From the NCBI RefSeq assembly GCF_003094615.1, contig NZ_QDKO01000009.1, forward strand, positions 434,001 through 498,000: 64,000 nt of DNA, read 5' to 3'. How positions within the stretch are numbered: the stretch's first letter is position 1; the number at the start of each line of letters is the position of its first letter. The DNA is from Caulobacter radicis. Lineage in GTDB: Bacteria; Pseudomonadota; Alphaproteobacteria; Caulobacterales; Caulobacteraceae. The notes beneath the pieces were generated by a model. It had not been told where the DNA came from, searched no databases, and worked only from the letters and a program-made list of their open reading frames with translations. Shown one piece after another: positions 52,281 to 63,862 of the stretch. The translations under genes were made by a program, and so were the position numbers.

Positions 52281-53351
52281 ATGACCAGTCAGGCGGCTTT
52301 GAAACTCGTGGGCAAAGAAGAAGGCGACAAGGCGCGGGCGCTAGAAGCGGCTCTGGCGCAGATCGATCGGGCCTTCGGCAAGGGCTCGGTGATGAAGCTC
52401 GGCGAAAAGGGCAAGGTCGAGATCGAGTCGGTCTCCACCGGCTCGCTCGGGCTCGACATCGCGCTCGGCATCGGCGGCCTGCCCAAGGGGCGCGTCGTCG
52501 AGGTCTATGGTCCGGAAAGCTCGGGCAAGACCACCCTGGCCCTGCACGTCGTGGCCGAGGTCCAGAAGGCCGGCGGCACCGCCGCCTTCGTCGACGCCGA
52601 GCACGCGCTTGATCCGTCCTACGCCCACAAGCTGGGCGTCAATCTCGACAACCTGCTGGTCTCCCAGCCGGACAACGGCGAACAGGCCCTCGAGATCACC
52701 GACACCCTGGTGCGCTCGGGCGCCGTCGACATCGTCGTGGTCGACTCCGTGGCCGCCCTGACCCCCAAGGCCGAGATCGAGGGCGAGATGGGCGACAGCC
52801 TGCCCGGCCTGCAGGCCCGCCTGATGAGCCAGGCGCTGCGCAAGCTGACCGGCTCGATCAACAAGGCCAACACCATCGTCATCTTCATCAACCAGATCCG
52901 TCACAAGATCGGGGTGATGTACGGCAGCCCGGAAACCACCACGGGCGGCAACGCCCTGAAGTTCTACGCCTCGGTGCGCCTGGACATCCGCCGCACCGGC
53001 TCGGTCAAGAACCGCGACGAGATCATCGGCAACAACGTCCGCGTCAAGGTGGTGAAGAACAAGGTGGCCCCGCCGTTCCGCGAGGTCGAGTTCGACATCA
53101 TGTACGGCGAGGGCATCTCCAAGCTCGGCGAGATCATCGACCTGGGCGTCAAGGGCGGCATCATCGACAAGGCCGGCTCCTGGTTCTCCTACAACAGCCA
53201 GCGCATCGGCCAGGGTCGCGACAACGTCCGTGAGTTCCTCAAGAACAACAAGGACCTGGCCAACGAGATCGAAACGGCCGTGCGCAAGGCCTCGCAGAAG
53301 ATCGAGGAAGAACTGCTGGTCGGCGGCCCCGAGGAGGGCGACGAAGACTAG
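52281..53351 (+). CDS. recA: recombinase RecA
   Basis: RecA forms filaments on single-stranded DNA, drives homologous recombination, and stimulates LexA self-cleavage in the SOS response. The 356-residue protein has Walker A GPESSGKT at 77-84, the Walker B region [20 protein letters not shown], loop L1 ([20 protein letters not shown]) and [20 protein letters not shown] (loop L2 region), and the usual acidic tail (GGPEEGDED). It is preceded by a LexA box and followed by a terminator at 53465. The neighbourhood recA-alaS is common in this group. Confidence 0.99.
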   Translation: MTSQAALKLVGKEEGDKARALEAALAQIDRAFGKGSVMKLGEKGKVEIESVSTGSLGLDIALGIGGLPKGRVVEVYGPESSGKTTLALHVVAEVQKAGGTAAFVDAEHALDPSYAHKLGVNLDNLLVSQPDNGEQALEITDTLVRSGAVDIVVVDSVAALTPKAEIEGEMGDSLPGLQARLMSQALRKLTGSINKANTIVIFINQIRHKIGVMYGSPETTTGGNALKFYASVRLDIRRTGSVKNRDEIIGNNVRVKVVKNKVAPPFREVEFDIMYGEGISKLGEIIDLGVKGGIIDKAGSWFSYNSQRIGQGRDNVREFLKNNKDLANEIETAVRKASQKIEEELLVGGPEEGDED

Positions 53352-53464
53352 GACTTGAGTTTCGGCGCGCGCCTGCGCCGAACGTCGCGGCCGCCGCCCG
53401 CCGAGGGCGACCCCGCCTTATAGCCCGCGGCGGCACGACACCGCCGTCGACGGCCGCGATCCCC

Positions 53465-53500
53465 GGACGCCTGGACCCCATGCCAGGCGTCCGATTTCGT
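53465..53500 (+). terminator. terminator of recA
   Basis: GGACGCCTGG (53465-53474) pairs perfectly with CCAGGCGTCC (53483-53492) across an 8-base loop, followed by GATTTCGTTT. Confidence 0.75.
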
Positions 53501-53676
53501 TTGTCCTCCCCCGTGCAACGAGGGAGGCAGCGCGGCGCAGAGCACCGTGACGGACGGGGCGACCGCCGCAGGGCCGATCGGCCGATGGCGGGGCTGGGGC
53601 TTGTCCAGGGCCGGCCGGGACCGGGCCGTTGCAAGCGCAGGAACAGCAGAGCGGGCGGAGCGCCGATGCCAAAGAT

Positions 53677-53718
53677 CCTCCCCCTCTGGGGGAGGTGGCG
53701 CGAAGCGCCGGAGGGGGG
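53677..53718. repeat. REP-like palindromic element
   Basis: CCTCCCCC-TCT-GGGGGAGG (53677-53695) is followed by GGCGC-GAA-GCGCC (53697-53709) and GGAGGGGGG (53710-53718), whose last part can also pair with the first arm. This two-hairpin unit is a frequent intergenic element in Caulobacter-like genomes as I recall; a count across the genome would confirm it. Confidence 0.7.
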
Positions 53719-53827
53719 ACGTTCTCAGCTCTCGAGGCGTCCGCCGTTCAGACCGTCCGCCCGTCGGCTGTCCGCCGAGCAGCCCGTCCCCGCCCGGCGA
53801 CCGTCCCAGGACGACCGCCGCGCCCGC

Positions 53828-54346
53828 CTATTCCCCCATCCGGAACCGCGCCCGCTGCACGCAGCGCGGCTGGCCGTCGAAGATCGCCACCCGGGCGGCG
53901 GCGAGCGGCGCCCAGTAGGCCAAGGCCTTGGGCGTCTCCACCGCCAGGGCGCCGGGGCCGGTGAAGTCGCAGACCTGGGCCTCGCGCTTGCGGCCGTCCA
54001 GGCGATAGACGTGGCGCGAGCATTGCGCGTGGCCGATCCGGCGCGACAGGCGCGCGTCGTCGAACTCGGTGGTCATCGGCGCCCTGCGGGAGACGGCCGC
54101 GAAGTCGGCCGCCGAGATGACGGGGCAGGGGTCTCCGTCCAGGCTCCAGCGGACGGCTTCCTCCGCCTGGGCCTCGACGCCGGCCTTGTGTTCGGCGCGG
54201 TACCAGGAGCTGGCCAGCGGCGAGACGACGGCCGCCGCGAACAACAGGCGCAGCGGCCAGGGCGGCGGGCGCCTGCCCTCCACGCGGACCTCGCCGACAT
54301 GGCGTGGAGGACGCCGGCGCTGCGGGCCAAGATTCCGTTCGAACAT
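53828..54346 (-). CDS. membrane-anchored hypothetical protein
   Basis: The 172-residue product has a basic N-terminus (MFERNLGPQRRRPPRHVGEV), one membrane segment at about 31-48 (PLRLLFAAAVVSPLASSW), and a periplasmic domain with four cysteines (PCPVISAADF, AQCSRHVYRL, AQVCDFTGPG, QPRCVQRARF) that could form two disulfides. No family is recognised. It stands alone between recA and alaS, read leftwards and divergent from alaS with a 175-base gap. Codon bias and the anchor-plus-disulfide architecture support a real gene. Confidence 0.7.
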   Translation of the reverse strand: MFERNLGPQRRRPPRHVGEVRVEGRRPPPWPLRLLFAAAVVSPLASSWYRAEHKAGVEAQAEEAVRWSLDGDPCPVISAADFAAVSRRAPMTTEFDDARLSRRIGHAQCSRHVYRLDGRKREAQVCDFTGPGALAVETPKALAYWAPLAAARVAIFDGQPRCVQRARFRMGE

Positions 54347-54521
54347 CCCCGCTCCCCCGGCCGTGATCCCGATTCAATAGCCTCGCAGTGCCGATCATCG
54401 CCAGGGCGGAGCTTTGGAAAGCCGGCCATTCCCGAGGTTGGATTTCCACAAAGCTTGAAACCGCGCTATGCAGCGCCGACCTCCGGCAGCCACCGGACCT
54501 TTCGAGATTCCCGAGACGACG

Positions 54522-57164
<2,643 letters not shown>

Positions 57165-57168
57165 TACC

Positions 57169-57209
57169 GTCAAGGACCGAGGGCGGCGCCGCCGCCCTGG
57201 GTCCTTGAC
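57169..57209 (+). terminator. long hairpin after alaS
   Basis: GTCAAGGACC (57169-57178) pairs with GGTCCTTGAC (57200-57209), enclosing an inner perfect stem GGGCGGC-GCC-GCCGCCC (57181-57197). The structure starts 5 bases after the alaS stop. It lacks a U-tract but is stable enough to stop transcription in both directions, since the next gene is convergent. Confidence 0.65.
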
Positions 57210-57236
57210 CGGATAGCGCGCGGCCGGGGCATGGGG

Positions 57237-57917
57237 CTATCGGCGGCGAGCCCATGCATTGTGGACGTCAACCATTTCCTGATACTCCCGAAGGGTCTCG
57301 TCATGGGTGAGGCCAAGCGCGTCCATCTGCCGAGCCATCAGCACCTTCAGGTCGTTCGTGCGGATCTCATCGTTGTCGAGCGGGCACAACGTCGCCGTTA
57401 CGGCGACGACGCCATCGACAAGCGCGCCAAGGATCGGGTTCGCGCGTAGATCCATGCTCCAGACGATCAGGTCGAAACGAACATTTTCGCCGTTCAGCGT
57501 GGCGAGGACGTATTGGCTGCTCTGCTCGTGACTCGGCCCAGCCACGACCTTGCGGACCAGGGCTCGGGAAACCCAGGGGTGGGTTTCGAACAGGTGCTTG
57601 GCCAGGGCGTCGGCCACGGCCTGGTGCGCGGCTCTCAGACAATACAGGCCGCCTTCCTGATGATCGCACCGATCATCATCAGGCTCTTCGACCGTCTCAT
57701 CGACCAGATCCTTGAAAACGAAGGCGTCGGCGGCGAGGCGCCCCATCCCCAGGGTCGGCGCGGGGTTCCATTTCTGGCTTGGCTTGTCGATCTCGACCTG
57801 CTGCAGCTCCAGGCGGGCTTTCACCACCTCGTCCAGAAGAGACAGCGCGCCGCCCTCGACAGAACTCCGCCGGACGCGTTCGGCCCGGTAATCCTTCAAG
57901 CTGACAAACAGAGTCAT
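57237..57917 (-). CDS. orphan hypothetical protein of atypical composition
   Basis: The 226-residue soluble protein (MTLFVSLKDYRAERVRRSSV...) has no signal peptide, membrane segment or recognised motif. Notable stretches are DDDRCDHQEGGLYCLRAAHQ and LNGENVRFDLIVWSMDLRAN. Its DNA is visibly poorer in G+C and its codon use less biased than the neighbours, as in recently acquired genes. CAGGGAA lies upstream of the ATG. It sits alone between alaS and a serine hydrolase gene. No function can be proposed. Confidence 0.75.
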   Translation of the reverse strand: MTLFVSLKDYRAERVRRSSVEGGALSLLDEVVKARLELQQVEIDKPSQKWNPAPTLGMGRLAADAFVFKDLVDETVEEPDDDRCDHQEGGLYCLRAAHQAVADALAKHLFETHPWVSRALVRKVVAGPSHEQSSQYVLATLNGENVRFDLIVWSMDLRANPILGALVDGVVAVTATLCPLDNDEIRTNDLKVLMARQMDALGLTHDETLREYQEMVDVHNAWARRR

Positions 57918-58027
57918 CGCGTTTCCCTGAAGCGACGGGCCGAAGGCCCGGAAGGCTCGCGCGCGGCAGGCGCGGCGAGACCTTCCCGCATAGGAGTGTC
58001 CGACAGTTTAACCGGACCGCTCAGCCT

Positions 58028-59227
58028 TTACGGCTCCAGCTGGACCTGGCCCTTGCCCAGTTCCAGCCAGTCGGTGAACGGCCGGTGATAGTAGAGGTCG
58101 AAGACCTCGGCCTGCAGCTTGAAGGGCAGGCTGCTTTCGCTGTTCCACAGCATCACGACGCCGGTCTTTTTCTGCGGGTCGAACATCATGGTGGCGCGAT
58201 AGCCGTCGACGGCGCCGCTGTGGCCGGCCAGACGGTGGCCCTGGTAGCCGAAGCTGCGCATGGCCAGGCCATAGCCCGGCTTTTCCAGCGTGCGGCCCAG
58301 CGGCGAGTTGCCATAGGGCTTGCCGGTGTTGACGCGCGGGCGCTGGATTTCCTCGAGCACGCCGGCGGGCAGCACGGCCGGCGCCAGGCCCATCTGGGCC
58401 TGCATCCAGCGGGCCAGGTCGACGATGTTGGAGTTCACGCCGGCGGCGGCGGGGGTCAGGTAATAGGCCTCGGCCAGGGTCAGGCGGCGGCCGTAGCGCG
58501 ACGGGCGCGCCCAGTGCTTGGCGTCGCTGAGCTCGCCCATGCCGATCGTGGCGCTGCTCATGCCCAGGGGCAGGAACAGGCGCTGGCGCACCTCTTCGGC
58601 GTAGGGGCGGTGGGTGGTGGTCTCGACGACCTCGCGGATCGTGTCGAAGGCGACGTTCTGGTAGGTGTGGCAGGTGGCCGGCGGGCACTGGGGCGGTACG
58701 TCGCCCAGGGCCTGGCGGATCATCTTGGGCGCGCGGCCGCCCTCCAGCCAGCCGTCATAGGCGTTGCGCGGCAGGCCCGTGCGCTGCGACAGCAGTTGCT
58801 CGATCGTCAGGGTTTCCTGGGCGTTGGCGGGCAGGCGCAGCGTGGTGTGGAACTTGCCCAGCGGGTCGGCCAGCGCGAAGGCGCCGTCCTGGGCCAGGCG
58901 CGCGCTCAGCGAGCCGGCCACGGTCTTGGACAGCGACGCCCAGCGGAACACCGTGTCGGCGCCCACCGCCTCGCCGTCGTCGGGCGCGGTGACGCCATAG
59001 CCCTTCACGAACGACAGCCGGCCGCCCTCGACCACGGCCACGGCCAGCCCGGTCATCGAGCGGTCGTGCATCATCGCCTGGATGCGGGCGTCGAGGGCGC
59101 GGTAGTCGATCTCGCCGCGCCAGTCCTGCGGCTTCAGCGGCAGGACGACGGGCGTGGCCGCGGAGGCGATCGCCTTGTCGTCGACGGCGCGCGGCGCGCG
59201 GGTGCAGCGCGAGACGCCGAACACCAC
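58028..59227 (-). CDS. membrane-anchored serine hydrolase of the beta-lactamase/penicillin-binding class C family
   Basis: The protein has the serine beta-lactamase fold: the nucleophile motif SLSK (in FRWASLSKTVAGSL), the Tyr motif YQN (CHTYQNVAFD), and HSG (LAGHSGAVDGYRATMMFD) in place of KTG. Such proteins are usually esterases or D-aminopeptidases rather than beta-lactamases. The first accepted start is GTG 59227 (399 residues), but the frame continues upstream with LTKFLKTSQFTFRRRRWTVG and a clear membrane helix (RIATAAAVGVALLGGVVFGV). The true start is therefore probably a CTG at 59332, giving an N-terminally anchored periplasmic enzyme of about 434 residues. It is divergent from an alpha/beta hydrolase gene. 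Confidence 0.88.
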   Translation of the reverse strand: MVFGVSRCTRAPRAVDDKAIASAATPVVLPLKPQDWRGEIDYRALDARIQAMMHDRSMTGLAVAVVEGGRLSFVKGYGVTAPDDGEAVGADTVFRWASLSKTVAGSLSARLAQDGAFALADPLGKFHTTLRLPANAQETLTIEQLLSQRTGLPRNAYDGWLEGGRAPKMIRQALGDVPPQCPPATCHTYQNVAFDTIREVVETTTHRPYAEEVRQRLFLPLGMSSATIGMGELSDAKHWARPSRYGRRLTLAEAYYLTPAAAGVNSNIVDLARWMQAQMGLAPAVLPAGVLEEIQRPRVNTGKPYGNSPLGRTLEKPGYGLAMRSFGYQGHRLAGHSGAVDGYRATMMFDPQKKTGVVMLWNSESSLPFKLQAEVFDLYYHRPFTDWLELGKGQVQLEP

Positions 59228-59533
59228 GCCGCCCAGCAGGGCGACGCCGACGGCGGCGGCCGTCGCTATCCGCCCGACCGTCCAGCGACGGCGACGGAAG
59301 GTGAACTGCGAGGTCTTGAGGAACTTGGTCAGGCTGGCCGTCCGTACGCAGGAAAGCAGCGGCCAGACGCCGGCAGCCCCCCGGCGTCACGTCCGCGACA
59401 CATGAAACACGAAGCGTCCGTCCTAGCGTTTTGACGCGAGGCGACAACCCCATTTGAGCCGCAGGTCCGGGATTGTCGGGCCGCCGCCGCGCGAGCGTCT
59501 TGCCGGGCGCCACCGGGGCGATAACATCGCCGC

Positions 59534-60382
59534 ATGAAACGCATCGCCGCTGTCGTCACCGCCGCGCTCCTGGTCTTCGGTCCCGTCGCGACTTGGCAGG
59601 CCAGGGCGCAGATTCACGAGCGGGTCTATCCGGCCCCGAAGGCGCCGCTGGACCTGGCCGGCCTTCCTTCCGCCGCGGCGATGACCACGGTCACGACCGC
59701 CGACGGTCTGCCCCTGCGGGGCGTCGAGGTGGCGCCGCGCGACGGCAAGCCGACCTTCCTGATGTTTCACGGCAACGGGTCGAGCGCCACGGACTCGGTG
59801 CGCTGGCTTTCTCCCCTGGTGGCCGAGGGCTATGGCGTGGTGGCGGCCGAATACCGCGAATACAGCGGCAATCCCGGCCGGGCCAGCGAGAAGGGCCTGG
59901 CGGCCGACGCCGACGCCTTCTTCGACAGGGCGCGGACCGTCGCGGGAGCCGGTCCCCTGATCGTCGTCGGCCACAGCCTGGGCGGCGGCGTCGCCTTCGG
60001 CCTGGCCAGCCGGCGCAAGCTGGACGGCCTGGTCACGATTGGAACCTTCACGCGGCTGTCGGCCATGGCCCCGGCCATCGCCCGTCCGCTGCTGACCGAC
60101 CGCTACGACAACAAGGGCGCGATCGCCGCGCTGGATGAGCCCCTGTTCCTGATCCACGGCGACGCCGACGAGGTCATTCCCTACGCCCACGGCGAGGCGC
60201 TGCGGGCGCAGGCGGCCGCCGCCCACCGCCAGGGCGCGTTGTTCACGGTGCGGGGCGCCGGCCATGGCCCGGATTCGGCGACGCTGGCGATGGTGCTGAG
60301 GGCGATCGTCGCCAAGGTCGAGAGCGGCGAGGCGACGGCGAAGGTCACCCTGCCCGCCCATGTGCGGCTGGCGCCGTTCTAG
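59534..60382 (+). CDS. exported alpha/beta-hydrolase
   Basis: The 282-residue protein has a signal peptide (MKRIAAVVTAALLVFGPVAT, cleavage near ARA-QIH) and a serine-hydrolase triad: nucleophile GHSLGGG, acid in LIHGDADEVIP, and His in GAGHGP. The oxyanion region is FHGNGSS. It resembles BAAT/YfhR-type alpha/beta hydrolases acting on esters or peptides; the substrate is unknown. It is divergent from the serine hydrolase gene, with 306 bases between the assigned starts (about 200 if the CTG start of that gene is real). Confidence 0.9.
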   Translation: MKRIAAVVTAALLVFGPVATWQARAQIHERVYPAPKAPLDLAGLPSAAAMTTVTTADGLPLRGVEVAPRDGKPTFLMFHGNGSSATDSVRWLSPLVAEGYGVVAAEYREYSGNPGRASEKGLAADADAFFDRARTVAGAGPLIVVGHSLGGGVAFGLASRRKLDGLVTIGTFTRLSAMAPAIARPLLTDRYDNKGAIAALDEPLFLIHGDADEVIPYAHGEALRAQAAAAHRQGALFTVRGAGHGPDSATLAMVLRAIVAKVESGEATAKVTLPAHVRLAPF

Positions 60383-60493
60383 ACGCTCCGATGGCCCGCT
60401 TGGCCAAAACGCAGGGGGACTGAACAAGACTGTTTTTGTCGGCGTCGACACATTCCGCGGACTTCTTCCACTCCGCATCCAAGGACAAAGTCG

Positions 60494-61147
60494 ATGCCGA
60501 TCAAGGCCACCCCGACCCCCGGCCCGCAGCTGCTGACGCCGACCGACCACACCCTGATCATGATCGACTTCCAGTCGCAGATGGCGTTCGCGACCCACTC
60601 GATCGACGCGATCACCCTGCGCAACAACGCCGGCCTGGTGGCCGCCGCCGCCGCCGGCTTCGGCGTCTCGACCATCCTGACCACGGTCGCCGAGAAGAGC
60701 TTCTCGGGCCCGATGTTCGCCGAGGTCACCGCGCCGTTCCCGGGCAAGACCCTGCTGGACCGCACCTCGATGAACACCTGGGAAGACGCCCCGGTGGTCG
60801 AGGAGATCAACAAGATCGGCAAGGACCGCATCGTTCTGGCCGGCCTTTGGACCAGCGTCTGCATCGTCGGTCCGGCGCTGTCGGCCCTGGCCCAGGGCTA
60901 TGAGGTCTATGTGATCACCGACGCCTGCGGCGATGTCTCGGCCGAGGCCCACGAACGCGCCGTCGAGCGCATGATCCAGGCCGGCGCCCGTCCGATCACC
61001 GCGCTTCAGTACCTGCTGGAGATGCAGCGCGACTGGGCCCGCACCGAGACCTACGACATGACCACGGGCATCGCCAAGACGCACGGCGGCGGCTACGGCC
61101 TGGGCATCATCTACGCCAAGTCGATGTTCAACGCCCACGAAGGCTAA
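60494..61147 (+). CDS. isochorismatase-family cysteine hydrolase (YcaC-like)
   Basis: The 217-residue protein is of the cysteine hydrolase superfamily related to E. coli YcaC: catalytic Asp25 in LIMIDFQSQM, the LLDRTSMNTWED segment, and nucleophile Cys123 in WTSVCIVGPAL, followed by VYVITDACGD. The substrate of YcaC-like enzymes is not established. AAGGAC precedes the ATG. It is the first gene of a rightward cluster with a XapX protein, a YtcJ-like amidohydrolase, a DoxX protein and a further exported protein, and is probably co-transcribed with them. Confidence 0.92.
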   Translation: MPIKATPTPGPQLLTPTDHTLIMIDFQSQMAFATHSIDAITLRNNAGLVAAAAAGFGVSTILTTVAEKSFSGPMFAEVTAPFPGKTLLDRTSMNTWEDAPVVEEINKIGKDRIVLAGLWTSVCIVGPALSALAQGYEVYVITDACGDVSAEAHERAVERMIQAGARPITALQYLLEMQRDWARTETYDMTTGIAKTHGGGYGLGIIYAKSMFNAHEG

Positions 61148-61210
61148 CCAGCCCGCGCAGCGCCGGCTCGTTGCCGGGCCGGCGCGGCGCGTCCCTGCAA
61201 GGCGTCCCCC

Positions 61211-61501
61211 ATGATGAAGATCTATATCCTGTCGCTCGCCGCGGGCCTCGCGGTCGGCGTGTTCTACGGCCTGCTGCAGGTGCGTTCGCCCGCGCCGCCG
61301 GTGGTGGCCCTGGTCGGCCTGTTCGGCATATTGGTCGGCGAGCAGATCCCCCCGCTGGTCAAGGGCTGGATGGCCCGCAAGCCGGCCGCCGTCTCGTGGC
61401 TGAAGCATCAGGTGGGGCCGCACATGTTCGGCCCGCTGCCCTGCGGCCAGAAGCCGACCGAACTGGCCGACAACGATACGCCGGCCGCCCCCAAGGCCTG
61501 A
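61211..61501 (+). CDS. XapX-domain small membrane protein
   Basis: The 96-residue protein has two hydrophobic helices (ILSLAAGLAVGVFYGLLQVR and VVALVGLFGILVGEQIPPLV), the GxxxGxxYGLLxVRSPAPP and GLFGxLxGEQ features of the XapX (DUF1427) family, and a polar C-terminal extension with one Cys. The role is unknown. It lies between the isochorismatase-like and amidohydrolase genes (63 and 52 bases apart), an association I recall from other proteobacteria, so it may be a small partner of a transporter or of the hydrolases. Confidence 0.88.
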   Translation: MMKIYILSLAAGLAVGVFYGLLQVRSPAPPVVALVGLFGILVGEQIPPLVKGWMARKPAAVSWLKHQVGPHMFGPLPCGQKPTELADNDTPAAPKA

Positions 61502-61553
61502 AGGCTCGTCCCGCCAGCGCGCTGGCCCCCAAGTTTCCCCCGGAGTTCCGCCC

Positions 61554-63428
61554 ATGACCTCGCCCGACCTGATCCTGCGCAACGGCCGCTTCACCACGCT
61601 GGACCGCGGCAATCCGAACGCCGAGGCCGTCGCCGTCACCGAGGGGCGCTTTTCCGCCGTCGGGACCGAGACCGAGGTCATGGCCCTGGCCGGCCCGGAC
61701 ACCCGGGTCGTCGACCTGAAGGGCCGCCGCGTGCTGCCGGGCCTGATCGACAACCACCTGCACATCATCCGCGGCGGGCTGAACTTCAACATGGAGCTGC
61801 GCTGGGACGGCGTGCGCTCGCTGGCCGACGCCATGAACATGCTCAAGCATCAGGTGGCCGTCACCCCGCCGCCGCAGTGGGTGCGGGTCGTGGGCGGCTT
61901 CACCGAGCACCAGTTCGTCGAAAAGCGCCTGCCGACCATCGAGGAGCTGAACGCCGTGGCGCCCGACACGCCGGTGTTCATCTTGCACCTCTATGACCGC
62001 GCGCTGCTGAACGCGGCGGCCCTGCGTGTCATCGGCTACGACCGCGACACCCCCGAACCGCCCGGCGGCCAGATCATCCGCGACAGCCAGGGCAACCCCA
62101 CGGGCCTGCTGCTGGCCAAGCCCAACGCCCAGATCCTCTACGCCACCCTGGCCAAGGGGCCCAAGCTGCCGTTCGACTACCAGGTCAACTCGACCCGCCA
62201 CTTCATGCGCGAGCTGAACCGGCTGGGCGTGACCGGGGCGATCGACGCCGGCGGCGGCTTCCAGAACTATCCGGACGACTACGAGGTGATCCAGAAGCTG
62301 GCCGACGAGAACCAGCTGACCATCCGCCTCGCCTACAACCTCTTCACCCAGAAGCCCAAGGGCGAGAAGGACGACTTCCTGAACTGGACGAAGACGTCGA
62401 AATACAAGCAGGGCGACGACTATTTCCGCCACAACGGCGCCGGCGAGATGCTGGTGTTCTCGGCCGCCGACTTCGAGGACTTCCGCCAGCCGCGCCCCGA
62501 CATGCCGCCGCAGATGGAGGGCGAGCTGGAAGAGGTGGTCACCATCCTGGCCCAGAACCGCTGGCCCTGGCGGATGCACGCCACCTATGACGAGACCATC
62601 GACCGGGCGCTGGACGTCTTCGAGAAGGTCAACAAGGACGTGCCCCTCGAAGGCCTGAACTGGTTCTTCGACCACGCCGAGACGATCTCGGAGAAATCGA
62701 TCGACCGCATCGCCGCCCTGGGCGGGGGCGTCGCCGTGCAGCATCGCATGGCCTACCAGGGCGAATACTTCCTCGAGCGCTACGGCCCGGCCGCCGCCGA
62801 GGCGACGCCGCCGATCGCCAAGATGCTGGAGAAGGGCCTGAAGGTCTCGGCCGGCACCGATGCGACGCGCGTGGCCTCCTACAATCCCTGGGTCTCGCTG
62901 GCCTGGATGATCACCGGCAAGACCGTCGGCGGCACGCGCCTCTACTCGCAGCGCAACTGCCTGGACCGCGAGAGCGCGCTTCGCATGTGGACCGAGAACG
63001 TCACCTGGTTCTCCAACGAGGAGGGCAAGAAGGGCCGCATCGTCGAGGGCCAGCTGGCCGACCTGATCGTGCCCGACCGCGACTTCTTCGGCGTGCCGGA
63101 AGACGAGATCGCCGACATGAGCTCGGACCTGACCATGGTCGGCGGCAAGATCGTCTACGGCGCCGGCGACTTCTCCAAGCTGGACGAGAACGAGGTGCCT
63201 CCGGCCATGCCCGACTGGTCGCCGGTGCGCACCTTCGGCGGCTATGCCGCTTGGGCCGAGCCCGAGACGGACAAGACCCTGCGCCGCCAGGCGGCCGCCT
63301 CGTGCGGTTGCGCCAGCAGCTGCGGCGTCCACGGCCACGACCACGCCACGGCCTGGACCAAGAGCCTGCCGATCGCCGACCTGAAGTCGTTCTGGGGCGC
63401 GCTGGGCTGCGCTTGCTGGGCGGTCTGA
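61554..63428 (+). CDS. YtcJ-like amidohydrolase with Cys/His-rich C-terminal tail
   Basis: The 624-residue cytoplasmic protein is an amidohydrolase of the YtcJ/NfdA type: metal motif NHLHI at 67-71, the HATYDET and FDHAETIS blocks, GTDATR with the catalytic Asp, and LADLIVPDRDFF. The final 45 residues carry an unusual tail, AASCGCASSCGVHGHDHATA, ending GCACWAV, with seven or so cysteines and three His that may bind a metal. Members hydrolyse amide or formamide bonds of varied small molecules. The stop overlaps the start of the DoxX gene (TGATG). Confidence 0.92.
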   Translation: MTSPDLILRNGRFTTLDRGNPNAEAVAVTEGRFSAVGTETEVMALAGPDTRVVDLKGRRVLPGLIDNHLHIIRGGLNFNMELRWDGVRSLADAMNMLKHQVAVTPPPQWVRVVGGFTEHQFVEKRLPTIEELNAVAPDTPVFILHLYDRALLNAAALRVIGYDRDTPEPPGGQIIRDSQGNPTGLLLAKPNAQILYATLAKGPKLPFDYQVNSTRHFMRELNRLGVTGAIDAGGGFQNYPDDYEVIQKLADENQLTIRLAYNLFTQKPKGEKDDFLNWTKTSKYKQGDDYFRHNGAGEMLVFSAADFEDFRQPRPDMPPQMEGELEEVVTILAQNRWPWRMHATYDETIDRALDVFEKVNKDVPLEGLNWFFDHAETISEKSIDRIAALGGGVAVQHRMAYQGEYFLERYGPAAAEATPPIAKMLEKGLKVSAGTDATRVASYNPWVSLAWMITGKTVGGTRLYSQRNCLDRESALRMWTENVTWFSNEEGKKGRIVEGQLADLIVPDRDFFGVPEDEIADMSSDLTMVGGKIVYGAGDFSKLDENEVPPAMPDWSPVRTFGGYAAWAEPETDKTLRRQAAASCGCASSCGVHGHDHATAWTKSLPIADLKSFWGALGCACWAV

Positions 63429-63862
63429 TGAGCACGTCCGTCCAACGCCTGCGCGGGGTCTTCCTCGCGCCGGCGGTGCGCTGGATCGCGCTGCTTGGCC
63501 TGTGCGCCGCCTACATCCAGGGCGGCCTGACCAAGGCCTTCGACTTCCCCGGCGCTCTGGCCGAGATGACCCATTTCGGCCTGTCGCCGGCCGTGTTCTT
63601 CGCCGTGCTGGTCATCGTTCTGGAGATCGTGGCATCGCTGATGATCCTCTCCGGCCGGCTGCGCTGGCTGGGGGCTCTGGCCCTGGCGGCCTTCACCCTG
63701 GGCGCGACCTTCATGGCCAACCGCTTCTGGGAGATGGCGCCGCCCGAACGTTTCGGCGCGACCAACAGCTTCTTCGAGCACCTGGGCCTGATCGGCGGCT
63801 TCCTGCTGGTGGCCTGGCACGACCTGCAACCAAAGGACCATGCTTCGGAGACGGGGGCATGA
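63428..63862 (+). CDS. DoxX-family membrane protein
   Basis: The 144-residue protein has four membrane segments (about 17-35, 55-75, 80-100, 118-135) with the DoxX-type features GGLTKAFDFPG and EIVASLMILSGRLRWLGALA...TFMANRFWE. DoxX proteins are small quinone-linked or redox-associated membrane proteins of unclear function. Its ATG overlaps the amidohydrolase stop and its stop overlaps the next start (ATGA), so it is translated as part of a coupled operon. Confidence 0.9.
   Translation: MSTSVQRLRGVFLAPAVRWIALLGLCAAYIQGGLTKAFDFPGALAEMTHFGLSPAVFFAVLVIVLEIVASLMILSGRLRWLGALALAAFTLGATFMANRFWEMAPPERFGATNSFFEHLGLIGGFLLVAWHDLQPKDHASETGA

Larger units (their letters stand above)
53352..53827. other. 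476-base gap after recA
   Basis: No gene is supported here; open frames have no ribosome site and no consistent codon bias. The gap contains the recA terminator (53465-53492), a minor inverted repeat CCTCCC/GGGAGG (53515-53527), and a REP-like element at 53677-53718. The remaining sequence is G+C-rich without recognisable motifs. Confidence 0.6.

Noticed and set aside
52060..52284. A 74-codon open frame ending at the recA start
   Set aside because: It runs across the LexA box and promoter region of recA and shows no protein-like composition.
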